Shown: piece by piece, positions 34,521 to 43,597 of the stretch
Layout of the letters: the number at the start of each line of letters is the position of its first letter
How positions within the stretch are numbered: position 1 is the stretch's first letter
NCBI RefSeq assembly: GCF_000018685.1
Contig: NC_010001.1
Location: forward strand, 1,566,001 to 1,630,000
Direction of reading: 5' to 3'
Origin: Lachnoclostridium phytofermentans ISDg
GTDB lineage: Bacteria > Bacillota > Clostridia > Lachnospirales > Lachnospiraceae
Length of the DNA stretch: 64,000 bases
Translations under genes and position numbers: made by a program
The notes under the pieces: generated by a model
Told to the model about the DNA's origin: nothing
The model's input: the letters and a program-made list of their open reading frames with translations, nothing else
Database searches by the model: none

Positions 34521-35426
34521 TTGAACCGAGTTGAATTTTTAAAAGAGTTGGAGGAGTTGCTTCAAGATATTCCAACGGAGGAAAGAATGGAAGCACTCGC
34601 GTTCTATGATAGTTATTTTGAAGAAGCAGGGGAGTTGAATGAACCGATAATATTGAGGGAATTAGGTTCGCCAGCAAAGGTTGCAAAAAGTATTAAAATA
34701 GACCTTGGTACTATAAAAGAAGAAGAGTCGGGTGAGTATACCGAAAGAGGTTACCAAGATAGCGTTCAAAGTAAAGACAGTATTATGAAATTGAATGAAG
34801 TTTCAAATTCAGGATTTGCTAATGGTGATGAGCAGCAAGATTATATAAAGAGCGGGCAAAATACTTCCTATCAGAATCAAGGAAATCAAAATCAGTCCGC
34901 TTACAATGGGAATCAAAATGCTGGGTATCAGTATCAAAATGGTAATTATCAAAATCAAAATGCTGACTACCAGTACCGAAATGGAAACTACCAGAATCAA
35001 AACGCATCTTATCAAAACCAGAGCATGTATAATCAGAATGGTAGCTATCAAAATCATAGACCTGTTGTCAAAAAGACTGGTATTAATGTGTTTGCTTTAA
35101 TTTTATTATGTATCTTTGGGTTTCCAATTATAATCCCTCTGATGATAGCTTGCTTCGCAACTGTTTTCGCTTTGGTTGTTGGATTTGGTGGAGCAGGTAT
35201 CGGATGTATTGTAGCAGGTATTGCGCTATTTGTAACGGGAGTAGCACAAGTATTTGTAATTCCAATGTTAGGAGCTTTATCGGTCGGGGGTGGATTACTA
35301 TGTTTTGGCATCGGCTTGTTGTTATTTCTAGTAGCTTGCTATTGTGCTAAGATGTTTCCGGTATTGATTCGTGGCCTTTTTGGTCTGTTAAAAGCGCCAT
35401 TTGGGGGAAGGAGTGTAGTAGCATGA
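34521..35426 (+). CDS. HAAS/DUF1700 membrane protein with Gln/Asn/Tyr-rich linker
   Basis: A 301-residue protein starting at TTG 34521, right after the padR stop, with GAGGGGG eight bases upstream. Residues 1-60 form a HAAS (DUF1700) domain (FLKELEELLQDIPTEER.., LGSPAKVAKSI), a helical module common next to PadR regulators. Residues 113-179 are a low-complexity repeat of YQNQN-type units, almost only Tyr, Gln, Asn, Gly and Ser, resembling a prion-like segment. Three to four hydrophobic, glycine-rich membrane segments fill residues 188-275. The next gene overlaps by 4 bp. The linker is unusual for the family. Confidence 0.85.
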   Translation: MNRVEFLKELEELLQDIPTEERMEALAFYDSYFEEAGELNEPIILRELGSPAKVAKSIKIDLGTIKEEESGEYTERGYQDSVQSKDSIMKLNEVSNSGFANGDEQQDYIKSGQNTSYQNQGNQNQSAYNGNQNAGYQYQNGNYQNQNADYQYRNGNYQNQNASYQNQSMYNQNGSYQNHRPVVKKTGINVFALILLCIFGFPIIIPLMIACFATVFALVVGFGGAGIGCIVAGIALFVTGVAQVFVIPMLGALSVGGGLLCFGIGLLLFLVACYCAKMFPVLIRGLFGLLKAPFGGRSVVA

Positions 35427-36289
35427 AATCAACAGGAAGAATCGTATTAGGTATAGCCTGCGCTTCCATAGGAATTGGTATAGCCATCCTACTTTTGGGA
35501 ACATTATTTAGCGGAGGCAGTGTTAGGAATCAGCACAACACATTTTCCTACCAAGATGAAGTAAAAGATGTTACCTCAATTAATCTAGATATTGATTTTG
35601 CTAAAGTTCGTATTTTGGAAGGAGATACCTTCCATGTTGATGTAAAAAATACTACGGAAGACGGGCTTCATAGTGAAGTAAGAAATGGTGTTTGGTATCT
35701 AGAAGATAAGTTTGATGACCGCTATTCGATGAATTTTTTTGGACTTAGGCTACCTGTTAACTTTAATGGTTTCAGTTTTCGAAGTGAAGTGGATTTGTAT
35801 CCTACCATTACAATCACATTACCAGAAGGCTTTAAAGCAGATGAATTTAACATTGAATTTGGTGCAGGAGAATTATTAACTGATAATATCGATGCAGAAT
35901 CCGTGAATATTTCCTTAGGTGCTGGTGATATGACAATAAAAAAACTTACGGTAGAGAAAGATTCTAGATTTTCAGTAGGTGCAGGTTCCATGAAAATAAA
36001 TCGCTTAACAGCAAAAGATGTAACATTGAAAAGTGGTGTTGGTGAAATCTCCGTTAATGGTGAAATCTACGGTGACAGCGATGTAGACTGTGGTGTGGGT
36101 GAAATAAACCTTAATTTAGAAGGCGATGAAAAGGATTATAATTATATAGTTGACTGTGGTATTGGAAGTGTTAAAATAAATAATAGGAATTGGGACTTTA
36201 CAGCCCATGAAAGTATTTATAACGATAATACCAAAGGAACATTTAAACTTAAATGTGGTATTGGTTCTATTACTCTTAAAATTCGTTAA
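35423..36289 (+). CDS. DUF4097 beta-strand repeat protein
   Basis: A 288-residue membrane-anchored protein. One N-terminal membrane segment (about residues 7-28) is followed by a DUF4097-type beta-helix-like domain: repeating units such as FNIEFGAGELLTDNIDAESVNISLGAGDMTIKKL, FSVGAGSMKINRL and CGVGEINLNL. It overlaps the HAAS gene (ATGA), indicating tight coupling. Such proteins occur with PadR-HAAS-PspC genes in envelope-stress modules; the biochemical role is not established. Confidence 0.87.
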   Translation: MKSTGRIVLGIACASIGIGIAILLLGTLFSGGSVRNQHNTFSYQDEVKDVTSINLDIDFAKVRILEGDTFHVDVKNTTEDGLHSEVRNGVWYLEDKFDDRYSMNFFGLRLPVNFNGFSFRSEVDLYPTITITLPEGFKADEFNIEFGAGELLTDNIDAESVNISLGAGDMTIKKLTVEKDSRFSVGAGSMKINRLTAKDVTLKSGVGEISVNGEIYGDSDVDCGVGEINLNLEGDEKDYNYIVDCGIGSVKINNRNWDFTAHESIYNDNTKGTFKLKCGIGSITLKIR

Positions 36290-36327
36290 TTCGTTTTTTT
36301 ATATAAGAGTAGAAAGGGAGGATAATT

Positions 36328-36504
36328 ATGCAAAAAAAATTAGTAAAATCTCGTACTGATAGAAAAATATGTGGAGTATGCGGAGGGATTGCAGAGTACA
36401 TTAATTTAGACCCTACAGTGGTTCGTATTTTATGGATTATCTTTTCATTTTGGGGAGTTGGTATACTTGCGTATATAGCATGTGCTTTTGTTATGCCGGA
36501 CTAA
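36328..36504 (+). CDS. PspC-domain small membrane protein
   Basis: A 58-residue protein that is nearly one PspC domain: LVKSRTDRKICGVCGGIAEY, then NLDPTVVRILWII and a hydrophobic C-terminal segment ending VMPD. PspC proteins bind to the membrane and take part in phage-shock-type envelope stress signalling. ATG 36328 follows AAAGGGAGG. It closes the PadR-HAAS-DUF4097 operon, which together looks like an envelope-stress module. Confidence 0.92.
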   Translation: MQKKLVKSRTDRKICGVCGGIAEYINLDPTVVRILWIIFSFWGVGILAYIACAFVMPD

Positions 36505-36922
36505 ACCCATATATAATCTTTTAATAAGAATTAAAATTAATTAGTGAGAAACTAAAATTAATAGGGCTAATTTTGTGTTTAATAGACCAAAATTCAGTCC
36601 TTTTTCTTATTCAAGAATCTTATTCCAGAAAAGGATAAAATTGCGAAGAGTGCTTATCTTGTTGAGATTTCTTAATATACGAATATATCCTCTTTACTAT
36701 TATTTTTATAGGCAATAATATACAAAGGGACATAAAGAATGAACCACTAAGAGTAATGAATTATATTATAGTTCTTCTAATATTTTGCTTAGGAAAAAAC
36801 TACTACTTCTTGAAGTCTTATTTTTGCTCAATTGCGGGCAGCATTACTTTACAAGCGATATAAATTGTGTTAAAGTGTGAAATAATGATGAAAAAGAAAT
36901 GTAAATATCGATGGAGGCATTT
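36505..36922. other. Intergenic region upstream of argS
   Basis: About 420 bp of very AT-rich DNA. No T-box (no AGGGTGG..ACCGCG-like stretch) or other riboswitch could be recognised before the tRNA synthetase gene, and no supported gene is present. Confidence 0.55.
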
Positions 36923-38707
36923 ATGATAAAAGTTATTGATCAATTAACCAATCTCTTTACTACTGCATTTGTAGAGTGTGGCTACGAAGAAAAGTACGGA
37001 GTGGTAACGATATCGAATCGCCCGGATCTGTGTCAATATCAATGCAATGGTGCATTAGCAGCAGCAAAGCAATACAAAAAAGCACCAATTATGATCGCAA
37101 ATGAGATTGTAGAACATTGTAAAGACAATCCAGTATTAAAAGAAATTACAGCAATTATGCCAGGGTTTATTAATTTTTCTGTTAAGGAAGAATTTTTAGT
37201 AGATTATCTTCAAAGCATGTCAGTGGATGAACGTCTGGGCTGTGAGGAAGCTAAGAACCCAGATACAATAGTTGTGGATTACGGCGGTCCAAATGTGGCA
37301 AAGCCTCTTCACGTTGGACATCTTCGTCCTGCAATTATTGGTGAAAGTATTAAACGTATGATACGCTTTTTAGGACACAATGTAATTGGAGATGCACATC
37401 TTGGTGATTGGGGTACTCAAATGGGTCTTATCATCGCTGAGGTTAGAAAGCGTCAACCAAACCTTTCTTATTTTGATGAAAGCTATACTGGGGAATATCC
37501 AAGTGAAGCACCATTTACTATCTCTGAGTTAGAGGAAATTTATCCAACTGCGAGTGAATATTCAAAAGAACATCCTGAGTTTCGTGAAGAAGCAAAAGAA
37601 GTTGTATTTGAATTACAAAATGGTCACCGTGGATACACGGCTCTTTGGAACCACATAATGACTGTTTCCATGAATGACTTAAAGAAAAATTATGATAACC
37701 TTAACGTTCATTTTGATGTATGGAAGAAGGAAAGCGATGCTCAACCTTATATTCCTGGCATGGTAACTTACTTAAAAGAGAATGGATATGCAAAAATCAG
37801 CGAGGGTGCTTTGGTAGTGGATGTTAAAGAAGAGACGGATACCAAAGAATTGCCTCCATGTATGATTTTAAAATCTGACGGTGCAAGCTTATATGCTACC
37901 ACCGATCTTGCGACATTAGTTGAGCGTATGGAATTATTCATGCCTGCATCCGTTATCTATGTCGTAGATAAGCGCCAGGAACTTCATTTTGAATTAGTAT
38001 TTCGCTGCGTGAAGAAAACAAAATTAGTTCCTAAAGATGTGAATCTGACTTTCCTTGGTTTTGGTACGATGAATGGAAAGGACGGAAAGCCATTTAAGAC
38101 TAGAGATGGCGGTGTAATGCGTCTTGAACATTTAATGGATAGCATTAATGAAGAAGTTTATAAGAAGATAATGTCCAATCGAGAAATGGAAGAAGAGGAA
38201 GCTAGAGAAATTGCTAAAATAGTCGGTTTGGCAGCATTAAAATACGGTGATTTATCTAATCAAGCATCCAAAGATTACATCTTTGATATTGACCGCTTTA
38301 CTTCCTTTGAAGGAAATACAGGCCCTTATATTCTTTATACTATCGTTCGTATTAAGTCAATTCTTGCAAAGTATCAAGAAGAAAACAAAGCAGTGGATGT
38401 TAGCAAGCTTTGCATTAAGTCTGGTAATACAAGAGAATACGGCATAAGTGAAGTAAATCTTATGTTAGAATGTGCGAAGTTCAATGATATGATTGAACAT
38501 GCTGCATACGAAAATGCGCCACATAAGTTATGTGCTTATGTTTACGATTTGGCGAATGCATTTAGTACGTTCTATCATGAAAATAAAATTATTGCAGAAG
38601 AAAACAAAGAGAAACAGCAAGAATGGATTGCTCTTATTAAGTTAGTATTAAGAATTTTATCTACTTGCATCGAATTATTAGGTTTTAGCGCACCAGAAAA
38701 AATGTAA
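36923..38707 (+). CDS. argS: Arginyl-tRNA synthetase
   Basis: A 594-residue class I synthetase that charges tRNA-Arg. The N-terminal Add1 domain (about 1-110) recognises the tRNA D-loop. The active-site block VDYGGPNVAKPLHVGHLRPAIIGE carries the HIGH signature as HVGH (about residue 130), and GDWGTQMGLI follows. As in many ArgRS there is no canonical KMSKS; the corresponding stretch is KPFKTRDGG. The C-terminal anticodon-binding (DALR) domain ends the protein. ATG 36923 follows TGGAGG; the earlier in-frame ATG 36911 overlaps that site. Confidence 0.96.
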   Translation: MIKVIDQLTNLFTTAFVECGYEEKYGVVTISNRPDLCQYQCNGALAAAKQYKKAPIMIANEIVEHCKDNPVLKEITAIMPGFINFSVKEEFLVDYLQSMSVDERLGCEEAKNPDTIVVDYGGPNVAKPLHVGHLRPAIIGESIKRMIRFLGHNVIGDAHLGDWGTQMGLIIAEVRKRQPNLSYFDESYTGEYPSEAPFTISELEEIYPTASEYSKEHPEFREEAKEVVFELQNGHRGYTALWNHIMTVSMNDLKKNYDNLNVHFDVWKKESDAQPYIPGMVTYLKENGYAKISEGALVVDVKEETDTKELPPCMILKSDGASLYATTDLATLVERMELFMPASVIYVVDKRQELHFELVFRCVKKTKLVPKDVNLTFLGFGTMNGKDGKPFKTRDGGVMRLEHLMDSINEEVYKKIMSNREMEEEEAREIAKIVGLAALKYGDLSNQASKDYIFDIDRFTSFEGNTGPYILYTIVRIKSILAKYQEENKAVDVSKLCIKSGNTREYGISEVNLMLECAKFNDMIEHAAYENAPHKLCAYVYDLANAFSTFYHENKIIAEENKEKQQEWIALIKLVLRILSTCIELLGFSAPEKM

Positions 38708-38730
38708 GAAATAATCTAAGCGCGCGAAAG

Positions 38731-38764
38731 GACTGGAAAGTAACGAGCTTTCCAGTCTTTTTTT
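38731..38764 (+). terminator. Terminator after argS
   Basis: GACTGGAAAG (38731-38740) pairs perfectly with CTTTCCAGTC (38748-38757), followed by seven T. Confidence 0.92.
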
Positions 38765-38940
38765 ATCTTCGAGGTATGTGCATATCATGTAGGTATGGCA
38801 AGCGAAGGTCTTAGCTTGATAAAGTGTATTCACATTGGCAAGTACCTTAGCTATAAGATAACGGCATGGGAAACCTAGAGTGGCAAAGCTACTTTGTTTA
38901 ATTTATAGTGAGTAAATAAAAGAAGATTGGAGACTGATTT

Positions 38941-40257
38941 ATGTATAAACTGTTATCTAAACTAGTCATTTATCGTAATATCGGAAAAGACAGTATACTG
39001 GTACGTTTAGCAGATATTATAGAACAGTATCAGCGAGGAAATTTAAATAAAGAAGATACGATTGCATCTATCTATACACAGATACATAATTTACTTGATA
39101 TCGCAACGGAATATGGTTTTAATGATAACTTATGGCATAATTATTTGAGTTATTTACTTGCCTCTGTTGAGAATCCTTTTAGTATGTCTTGTGAGAAAAT
39201 AGGGGCAAGAGAAGGTACTGTAAATAAGTTTGCTAAAGGGGACTTTGCAATATTTAAAGCATTATTTGATTATGACTTTACTCCATTAGAGGATGAGCTT
39301 GGCATTGATTGCTTTAACGTTATTACAGACTATAAAGCAATTGAGAAAAATGGAAAGTGCTACAATCGTAGTGTTAGTGAAAAAGTTCAAGTATTAAGTC
39401 GTAAGATTTCAGAAGCAAAGGATGAACATGAAATCTTCCAGATTGTAACGGATTTTTATAAATATTATGGTGTTGGGATGCTTGGGTTAAACAAAGCTTT
39501 TCGTATAGGGAAAGACAGTGATGAGTTCCGATTATCACCGATTACGAATACGGAAGAAGTAGTGTTGTCTGATTTGATAGGTTATGAGATTCAAAAGAAA
39601 AAATTAGTTGATAACACAAAAGCATTTATCGGAGGGAAAAAGGCAAACAATGTTCTATTGTTTGGAGATAGTGGGACAGGAAAGTCAACTAGTGTTAAGG
39701 CTATTCTTAACGAATACTACCCAGAAGGACTTCGTATGATTGAAATCTTTAAGCACCAGTTTAAAGATTTATCAACAGTGATCTCAAAAATTAAGAATCG
39801 AAATTATAAATTTATTATTTATATGGATGATTTGTCATTTGAGGAATTTGAAATAGAATATAAGTATTTAAAAGCAGTGATTGAAGGTGGGCTTGAAACA
39901 AAACCTGATAATGTTTTAATCTATGCGACCTCAAACCGTAGACATCTTATTAGAGAAACATGGAGTGATCGTTCTGATATGTCAAAAGACGAGTTACATC
40001 GTTCTGATACGATGCAAGAAAAACTCTCTTTAGTTGCTAGGTTTGGTATCAGCATCAATTATTCTGCTCCATCTCAAAAAGAGTATTTTATAATTGTTGA
40101 AGAGTTAGCGAAAAAATATAATAACTTTGGTTTATCAAAAGAAGATTTAATCCAAAAAGCAAATATGTGGGAGCTTAGTCATGGAGGTTTATCTGGTAGA
40201 ACAGCCTCCCAGTTTATCACTTATATGCTAAGTCAAGAGCATAACTACGAAGATTAG
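38941..40257 (+). CDS. DUF815-family AAA+ ATPase
   Basis: A 438-residue cytoplasmic ATPase. The N-terminal 200 residues are helical and unassigned; the AAA+ domain follows with Walker A LLFGDSGTGKST (about residues 239-250), Walker B FIIYMDDLSFE (about 289-299), sensor-like IYATSNRRHLI and the family-specific DELHRSDTMQEKLSLVARFG. DUF815 proteins are widespread in bacteria but their role is unknown. It is monocistronic; ATG 38941 has a weak GGAGACTG site. Confidence 0.88.
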   Translation: MYKLLSKLVIYRNIGKDSILVRLADIIEQYQRGNLNKEDTIASIYTQIHNLLDIATEYGFNDNLWHNYLSYLLASVENPFSMSCEKIGAREGTVNKFAKGDFAIFKALFDYDFTPLEDELGIDCFNVITDYKAIEKNGKCYNRSVSEKVQVLSRKISEAKDEHEIFQIVTDFYKYYGVGMLGLNKAFRIGKDSDEFRLSPITNTEEVVLSDLIGYEIQKKKLVDNTKAFIGGKKANNVLLFGDSGTGKSTSVKAILNEYYPEGLRMIEIFKHQFKDLSTVISKIKNRNYKFIIYMDDLSFEEFEIEYKYLKAVIEGGLETKPDNVLIYATSNRRHLIRETWSDRSDMSKDELHRSDTMQEKLSLVARFGISINYSAPSQKEYFIIVEELAKKYNNFGLSKEDLIQKANMWELSHGGLSGRTASQFITYMLSQEHNYED

Positions 40258-40407
40258 AATTCGTCATTTTAAAATTAATGATATACAAAATCAGATGATA
40301 TTTAGCGACTGCAAAGTCGATAAAAAATGAAATTTGTCGCATATAGTTAATAGAATCAAAATAAATACAAAAATGTACTATAATTGCTAAAAGAAGCAAT
40401 AATTATT

Positions 40408-40436
40408 TTGACATTGTGATACGTCACTGGTAAAAT
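40408..40436 (+). promoter_or_regulatory. Sigma-A promoter of the SH3-domain gene
   Basis: TTGACA (40408-40413), 17-base spacer, TAAAAT (40431-40436). The gene starts at 40560, leaving a leader of about 115 bases. Confidence 0.72.
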
Positions 40437-40559
40437 AGGACTAGATGTATCATAAGGTGAGAGATTTTGCCTTATTATAAATAAAAAGGTAGTGTTTACT
40501 ACTTGGAAGGTTAGTAGTATTAGTAATAGAAACAAATTGTATTGAAAGTGAGGTTAACC

Positions 40560-41687
40560 ATGGAGGCAAGAATAAGTAAAAATGGAAAACGAATCTTAAG
40601 AGGTGCAATGTTTGGAGCTTGTTTTGCGATGACAGTAGCACTTTTTAAAACTTCAGTTACCTATGGAAATGAACTGAAAATAAATGCATTGGTTTCTACA
40701 ACTCAAGATAAGGATGAAACTTATTATCTTGGTAAAGTAACGGGTGGTGTCAATGTCAGAGTTGGCGCAGGTGCGGATAAAGACCAACTAGTCGTGGCTA
40801 ATCAGAGTGTGAAATTAAAAAAAGGTACTGAGGTTACCATACTATCCGAAGTAATGGTGGGTAATAAGGCTTGGTATGAAGTTAGGTTTAAATTAGGAAA
40901 AGAAGAAGTAGTGGGTTTTGCAACGAGTACATACATTGAGAAGACAAAAAAGACAATTACTCCGACTCCAATGCCAACACTTACTCCAGAACCTACATCA
41001 ACACCAACACCAGTACCAACTGCAGTACCGACGGTAGAACCTACTGCGACTCCTGCTAAGTCAACGAACGAAGCAGGTGATAACAGTACAGGGAGCATGA
41101 TTTTATGGATATTTGGCGGAATTTCTATGTTAGCTTTGGGTATTGTGTTAACACTTTCCGTTAGAAAGAAACGAAAAGAAGACTTTGAAGAGGCTAAGGA
41201 AGTATCTAAAAAAGTTGATAAACTTAAGAATATGGTGATAACGAAAGATATCGATGAGAAAGATTCTGCCGACGAAAATCCAAAGAAAAAGGCAGCAGGA
41301 AAATTCACAAAAGAAGGAAGGCCTACACGCCAACCAATTGCGATTCAGCATACCGCTGAGGTTTATGTTAAGAATTCAAAACTCGGTGATTCAAATAAAT
41401 TTACAGATGAACTTGCTGTTACAAAAGAGCAAGTAGCTGAGGATTTCTCTGTAATAAAAGAGAGTTTAGAAAAAGACAGTGGTGAAAAAAATGAATTGCG
41501 TAAAGCAGTTCAAGCACTTCGTGAGCATGATATTGTAATTCATAAGTATTTTGGTAAAGGGGAAGTCTTCGATAACTCGGATGTTAAACTGATTGAGGTT
41601 CGCTTTGGCGGAGATGCCAGATTCCTTAATAAAGAACAGTTGGTTACTAAGAAGTTATTACAGATTACAAATGAGCGTAGAAGATAA
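40560..41687 (+). CDS. SH3-domain membrane protein with intracellular Tudor-like C-terminus
   Basis: A 375-residue protein. An N-terminal signal/anchor (about residues 15-35) leads to an extracellular bacterial SH3 domain (about 45-125: GKVTGGVNVRVGAGADK.., EVTILSE.., WYEVRF, GFATSTYI), as in cell-wall-binding proteins. A Pro/Thr-rich TPTP linker (about 130-165) crosses the wall, then a membrane helix (about 180-205). The cytoplasmic part has a charged region and a C-terminal stretch HDIVIHKYFGKGEV..VEVRFGG.ARFL.KEQL that resembles the Tudor-like domain at the end of PcrA/UvrD helicases. ATG 40560 follows GTGAGGTTAACC. The combined layout is new to me. Confidence 0.82.
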   Translation: MEARISKNGKRILRGAMFGACFAMTVALFKTSVTYGNELKINALVSTTQDKDETYYLGKVTGGVNVRVGAGADKDQLVVANQSVKLKKGTEVTILSEVMVGNKAWYEVRFKLGKEEVVGFATSTYIEKTKKTITPTPMPTLTPEPTSTPTPVPTAVPTVEPTATPAKSTNEAGDNSTGSMILWIFGGISMLALGIVLTLSVRKKRKEDFEEAKEVSKKVDKLKNMVITKDIDEKDSADENPKKKAAGKFTKEGRPTRQPIAIQHTAEVYVKNSKLGDSNKFTDELAVTKEQVAEDFSVIKESLEKDSGEKNELRKAVQALREHDIVIHKYFGKGEVFDNSDVKLIEVRFGGDARFLNKEQLVTKKLLQITNERRR

Positions 41688-41715
41688 TCTGTTGAGTAAT
41701 TCTTAAATTTAAAAT

Positions 41716-41756
41716 AAATGCCATATGATAGGGACAACTACCATATGGCATTTTTA
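41716..41756. terminator. Bidirectional terminator
   Basis: ATGCCATATG (41718-41727) and CATATGGCAT (41742-41751) form a perfect 10-bp stem between converging genes, with A- and T-tracts outside. Confidence 0.85.
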
Positions 41757-41798
41757 AAAGCATTTAGCGCTATTTGGCTATACTCATTCCCCTGGAAG

Positions 41799-42065
41799 CT
41801 ACTGCTTCCTTCTGTTTATTACTTCAAAAACATCTAGTGTTATGAATCCATCCTCCATTACAAATAGAGGAATCCCAATATTCCCGTCATCTTTAACTTT
41901 ATCAAATAATGAATTTGTATCGCGATATTTTAAAAACTCTTTTAAATGAGTTGTTGCTTGTGTGAATTCTCGATATTCTACAGTAATATCTGCATGATTT
42001 TGTAGTACGTTCATAGCCTCGGTGCAGTCCGGGCAAATATTCATTCCATACATAATAACGTTCAT
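41799..42065 (-). CDS. Glutaredoxin-like protein
   Basis: An 88-residue thioredoxin-fold protein with the redox motif CPDC in MNICPDCTEAMNVL (Cys about residue 11) and GIPLFVMEDG (cis-Pro loop, about residue 67). It fits glutaredoxin-like proteins of clostridia that reduce disulfides or handle metals in the cytoplasm. ATG 42065 is preferred since TATGGAGG lies upstream; the earlier in-frame ATG overlaps that site. Monocistronic. Confidence 0.88.
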   Translation of the reverse strand: MNVIMYGMNICPDCTEAMNVLQNHADITVEYREFTQATTHLKEFLKYRDTNSLFDKVKDDGNIGIPLFVMEDGFITLDVFEVINRRKQ

Positions 42066-42256
42066 TGATGCCTCCATAGAAAGTTTGTTTTATATTATGA
42101 GTTAAGCATAGCATATTAATTATCCTTTTAAAAGGAGTTCAGTTAGAGAGTGATTTTTTTAGTTTTATTATTCATCGAATTAAGAATTTCATTAGAGAAT
42201 CATAACCTCTGCTATGCATAATATATAACAGATATGTAAATAAAGTGAGGAATAAT

Positions 42257-42940
42257 ATGATGCAGGAAGGTAAAGGGGAAACTCTGTTAAAACATACAAA
42301 GAAAAAGACAGTAACGGACGAAGGTGGAAAACTCGATCTTTTAGAGTGTTCCTATGGATATCCTCAGATTTTAACTAATAAAGAAGATAGCCCACAGGCT
42401 AAGGTGAATAAGGATATTACAAGAGTTATGGATCAACGATATCAGAGTAATTGTGAAGAGGCATTGGTTAATGCCTTATATATTGTTGATTTAGTAAGCG
42501 TACCAAATGATGGTTTGATAGGACCTTCATGGTTTCCTTTAAAAGCAAGCGTTACTTATCGAGTAACATTTAATCAACATGGTATATTGTCTATCGTTTT
42601 TTTAGAATTTCGCTGGTATGGTGGTGCACATCCTATGACGGAGCAATTCTCCATGACCTATAATGTGGAAACGGGGAAACAAATTACAGCTCCGGAAATT
42701 TTGGGAGAATCAGAGGATGAGGTTAAGAAACAAATTGCAAGCGGTTTTACGAAACAGTTCGAAAAAGATCCTGATAAGTTTTTTCCAGATTCTATCAAAG
42801 ATTTAGCCAAGCTTAAGTTTGAGTACCGCTTCTATTTGAAAGGGGATAATATCGTTTTTTATTTTAATCCTTATGAAATTGGACCTTTTGCCTCAGGAAT
42901 TTTAGAATACTCCATGCCAATTTTAAAGAAAAAACAATGA
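42257..42940 (+). CDS. RsiV-like DUF4163/DUF3298 domain protein, no membrane anchor
   Basis: A 227-residue protein. The central FLEFRWYGGAHPMTEQFSMTYNVETGKQIT and the C-terminal FYFNPYEIGPFASGILEYSMPI are typical of the DUF3298 domain found in RsiV, the lysozyme-sensing anti-sigma factor of Bacillus. Unlike RsiV it has no signal peptide, no membrane helix and no sigma-binding part, so it may be a cytoplasmic or non-classically exported relative. ATG 42257 (next codon is also ATG) follows GTGAGG. Confidence 0.8.
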   Translation: MMQEGKGETLLKHTKKKTVTDEGGKLDLLECSYGYPQILTNKEDSPQAKVNKDITRVMDQRYQSNCEEALVNALYIVDLVSVPNDGLIGPSWFPLKASVTYRVTFNQHGILSIVFLEFRWYGGAHPMTEQFSMTYNVETGKQITAPEILGESEDEVKKQIASGFTKQFEKDPDKFFPDSIKDLAKLKFEYRFYLKGDNIVFYFNPYEIGPFASGILEYSMPILKKKQ

Positions 42941-43047
42941 GTTTTATAGTAAGTATTATAGAAACCATACACTATATTGAAAAACGATTAAGAAAATGAT
43001 GGATATTGTCTAAATCAAATTTAAGATGGAAAGACTAAAATATGGTA

Positions 43048-43089
43048 TTGACATTCCTATTGTTATGGTGTATTATACAACTAGTACAC
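43048..43089 (+). promoter_or_regulatory. Promoter and GntR operator
   Basis: TTGACA (43048-43053), 17-base spacer, TATTAT (43071-43076). GTGTA (43068-43072) and TACAC (43085-43089) form an inverted repeat over the -10 and start site, similar to sites of YtrA-type GntR repressors, one of which is the first gene downstream. Confidence 0.68.
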
Positions 43090-43132
43090 TAATCAACACA
43101 TACAAGAGAAATCCTTTGAAAGGAGGCTTTGA

Positions 43133-43510
43133 ATGGAGTTTAATAATAATATGCCTATTTATATGCAAGTAATTCATGAGTTAAAGAAAGAGTTAATTCG
43201 TGGTAATCTAGCACTTGGTAGTAAAATGCCTTCCGCTAGGGATTTAGCAATTCAATATCAAATTAATCCAAACACTGCGAATCGTATTTACCGAGAGATG
43301 GAACTTCAAGAGCTCTGCTACACAAAGCGAGGTCTAGGAACCTTTGCAACAGAGGATGAGCAAAGACTTATGCGGGTAAGGGAAGAGATGGCCAAGGAGT
43401 ATATGAGTGCATTTCTTATAGGCATGAGAGATTTGGGTTTACAAGAAGAGGATGTGATTTCTCTCATTAAAAAAGAGTTTGACAATACAAAGGAGCAGGG
43501 TTTAAGTTAA
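43133..43510 (+). CDS. GntR-family regulator, YtrA type
   Basis: A 125-residue repressor: N-terminal winged helix (MPIYMQVIHELKKELIRGNLALGSKMPSARDLAIQYQINPNTANRIYREME) and a short C-terminal helical tail rather than a large effector domain, which is the YtrA subfamily. YtrA-like proteins control ABC exporter operons and their own gene; the ABC pair follows 87 bp downstream. ATG 43133 follows GAAAGGAGG. An inverted repeat overlaps its promoter. Confidence 0.92.
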   Translation: MEFNNNMPIYMQVIHELKKELIRGNLALGSKMPSARDLAIQYQINPNTANRIYREMELQELCYTKRGLGTFATEDEQRLMRVREEMAKEYMSAFLIGMRDLGLQEEDVISLIKKEFDNTKEQGLS

Positions 43511-43597
43511 AGATTTTCATCTGAAATAATGGGAATCTAAGAAATCATGAAACAAACTTTTAAATGAAAAAGTACATGATTAGAAATGGAGGCTAAG

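Noticed and set aside
34809..35057. Long opposite-strand open frames across the Gln/Asn-rich segment
   Set aside because: They are shadows of the repetitive coding sequence, rich in Ile/Leu/Val from reverse reading of CAA/AAT codons.
36505..36922. T-box riboswitch before argS
   Set aside because: No T-box consensus or antiterminator was found in the leader.
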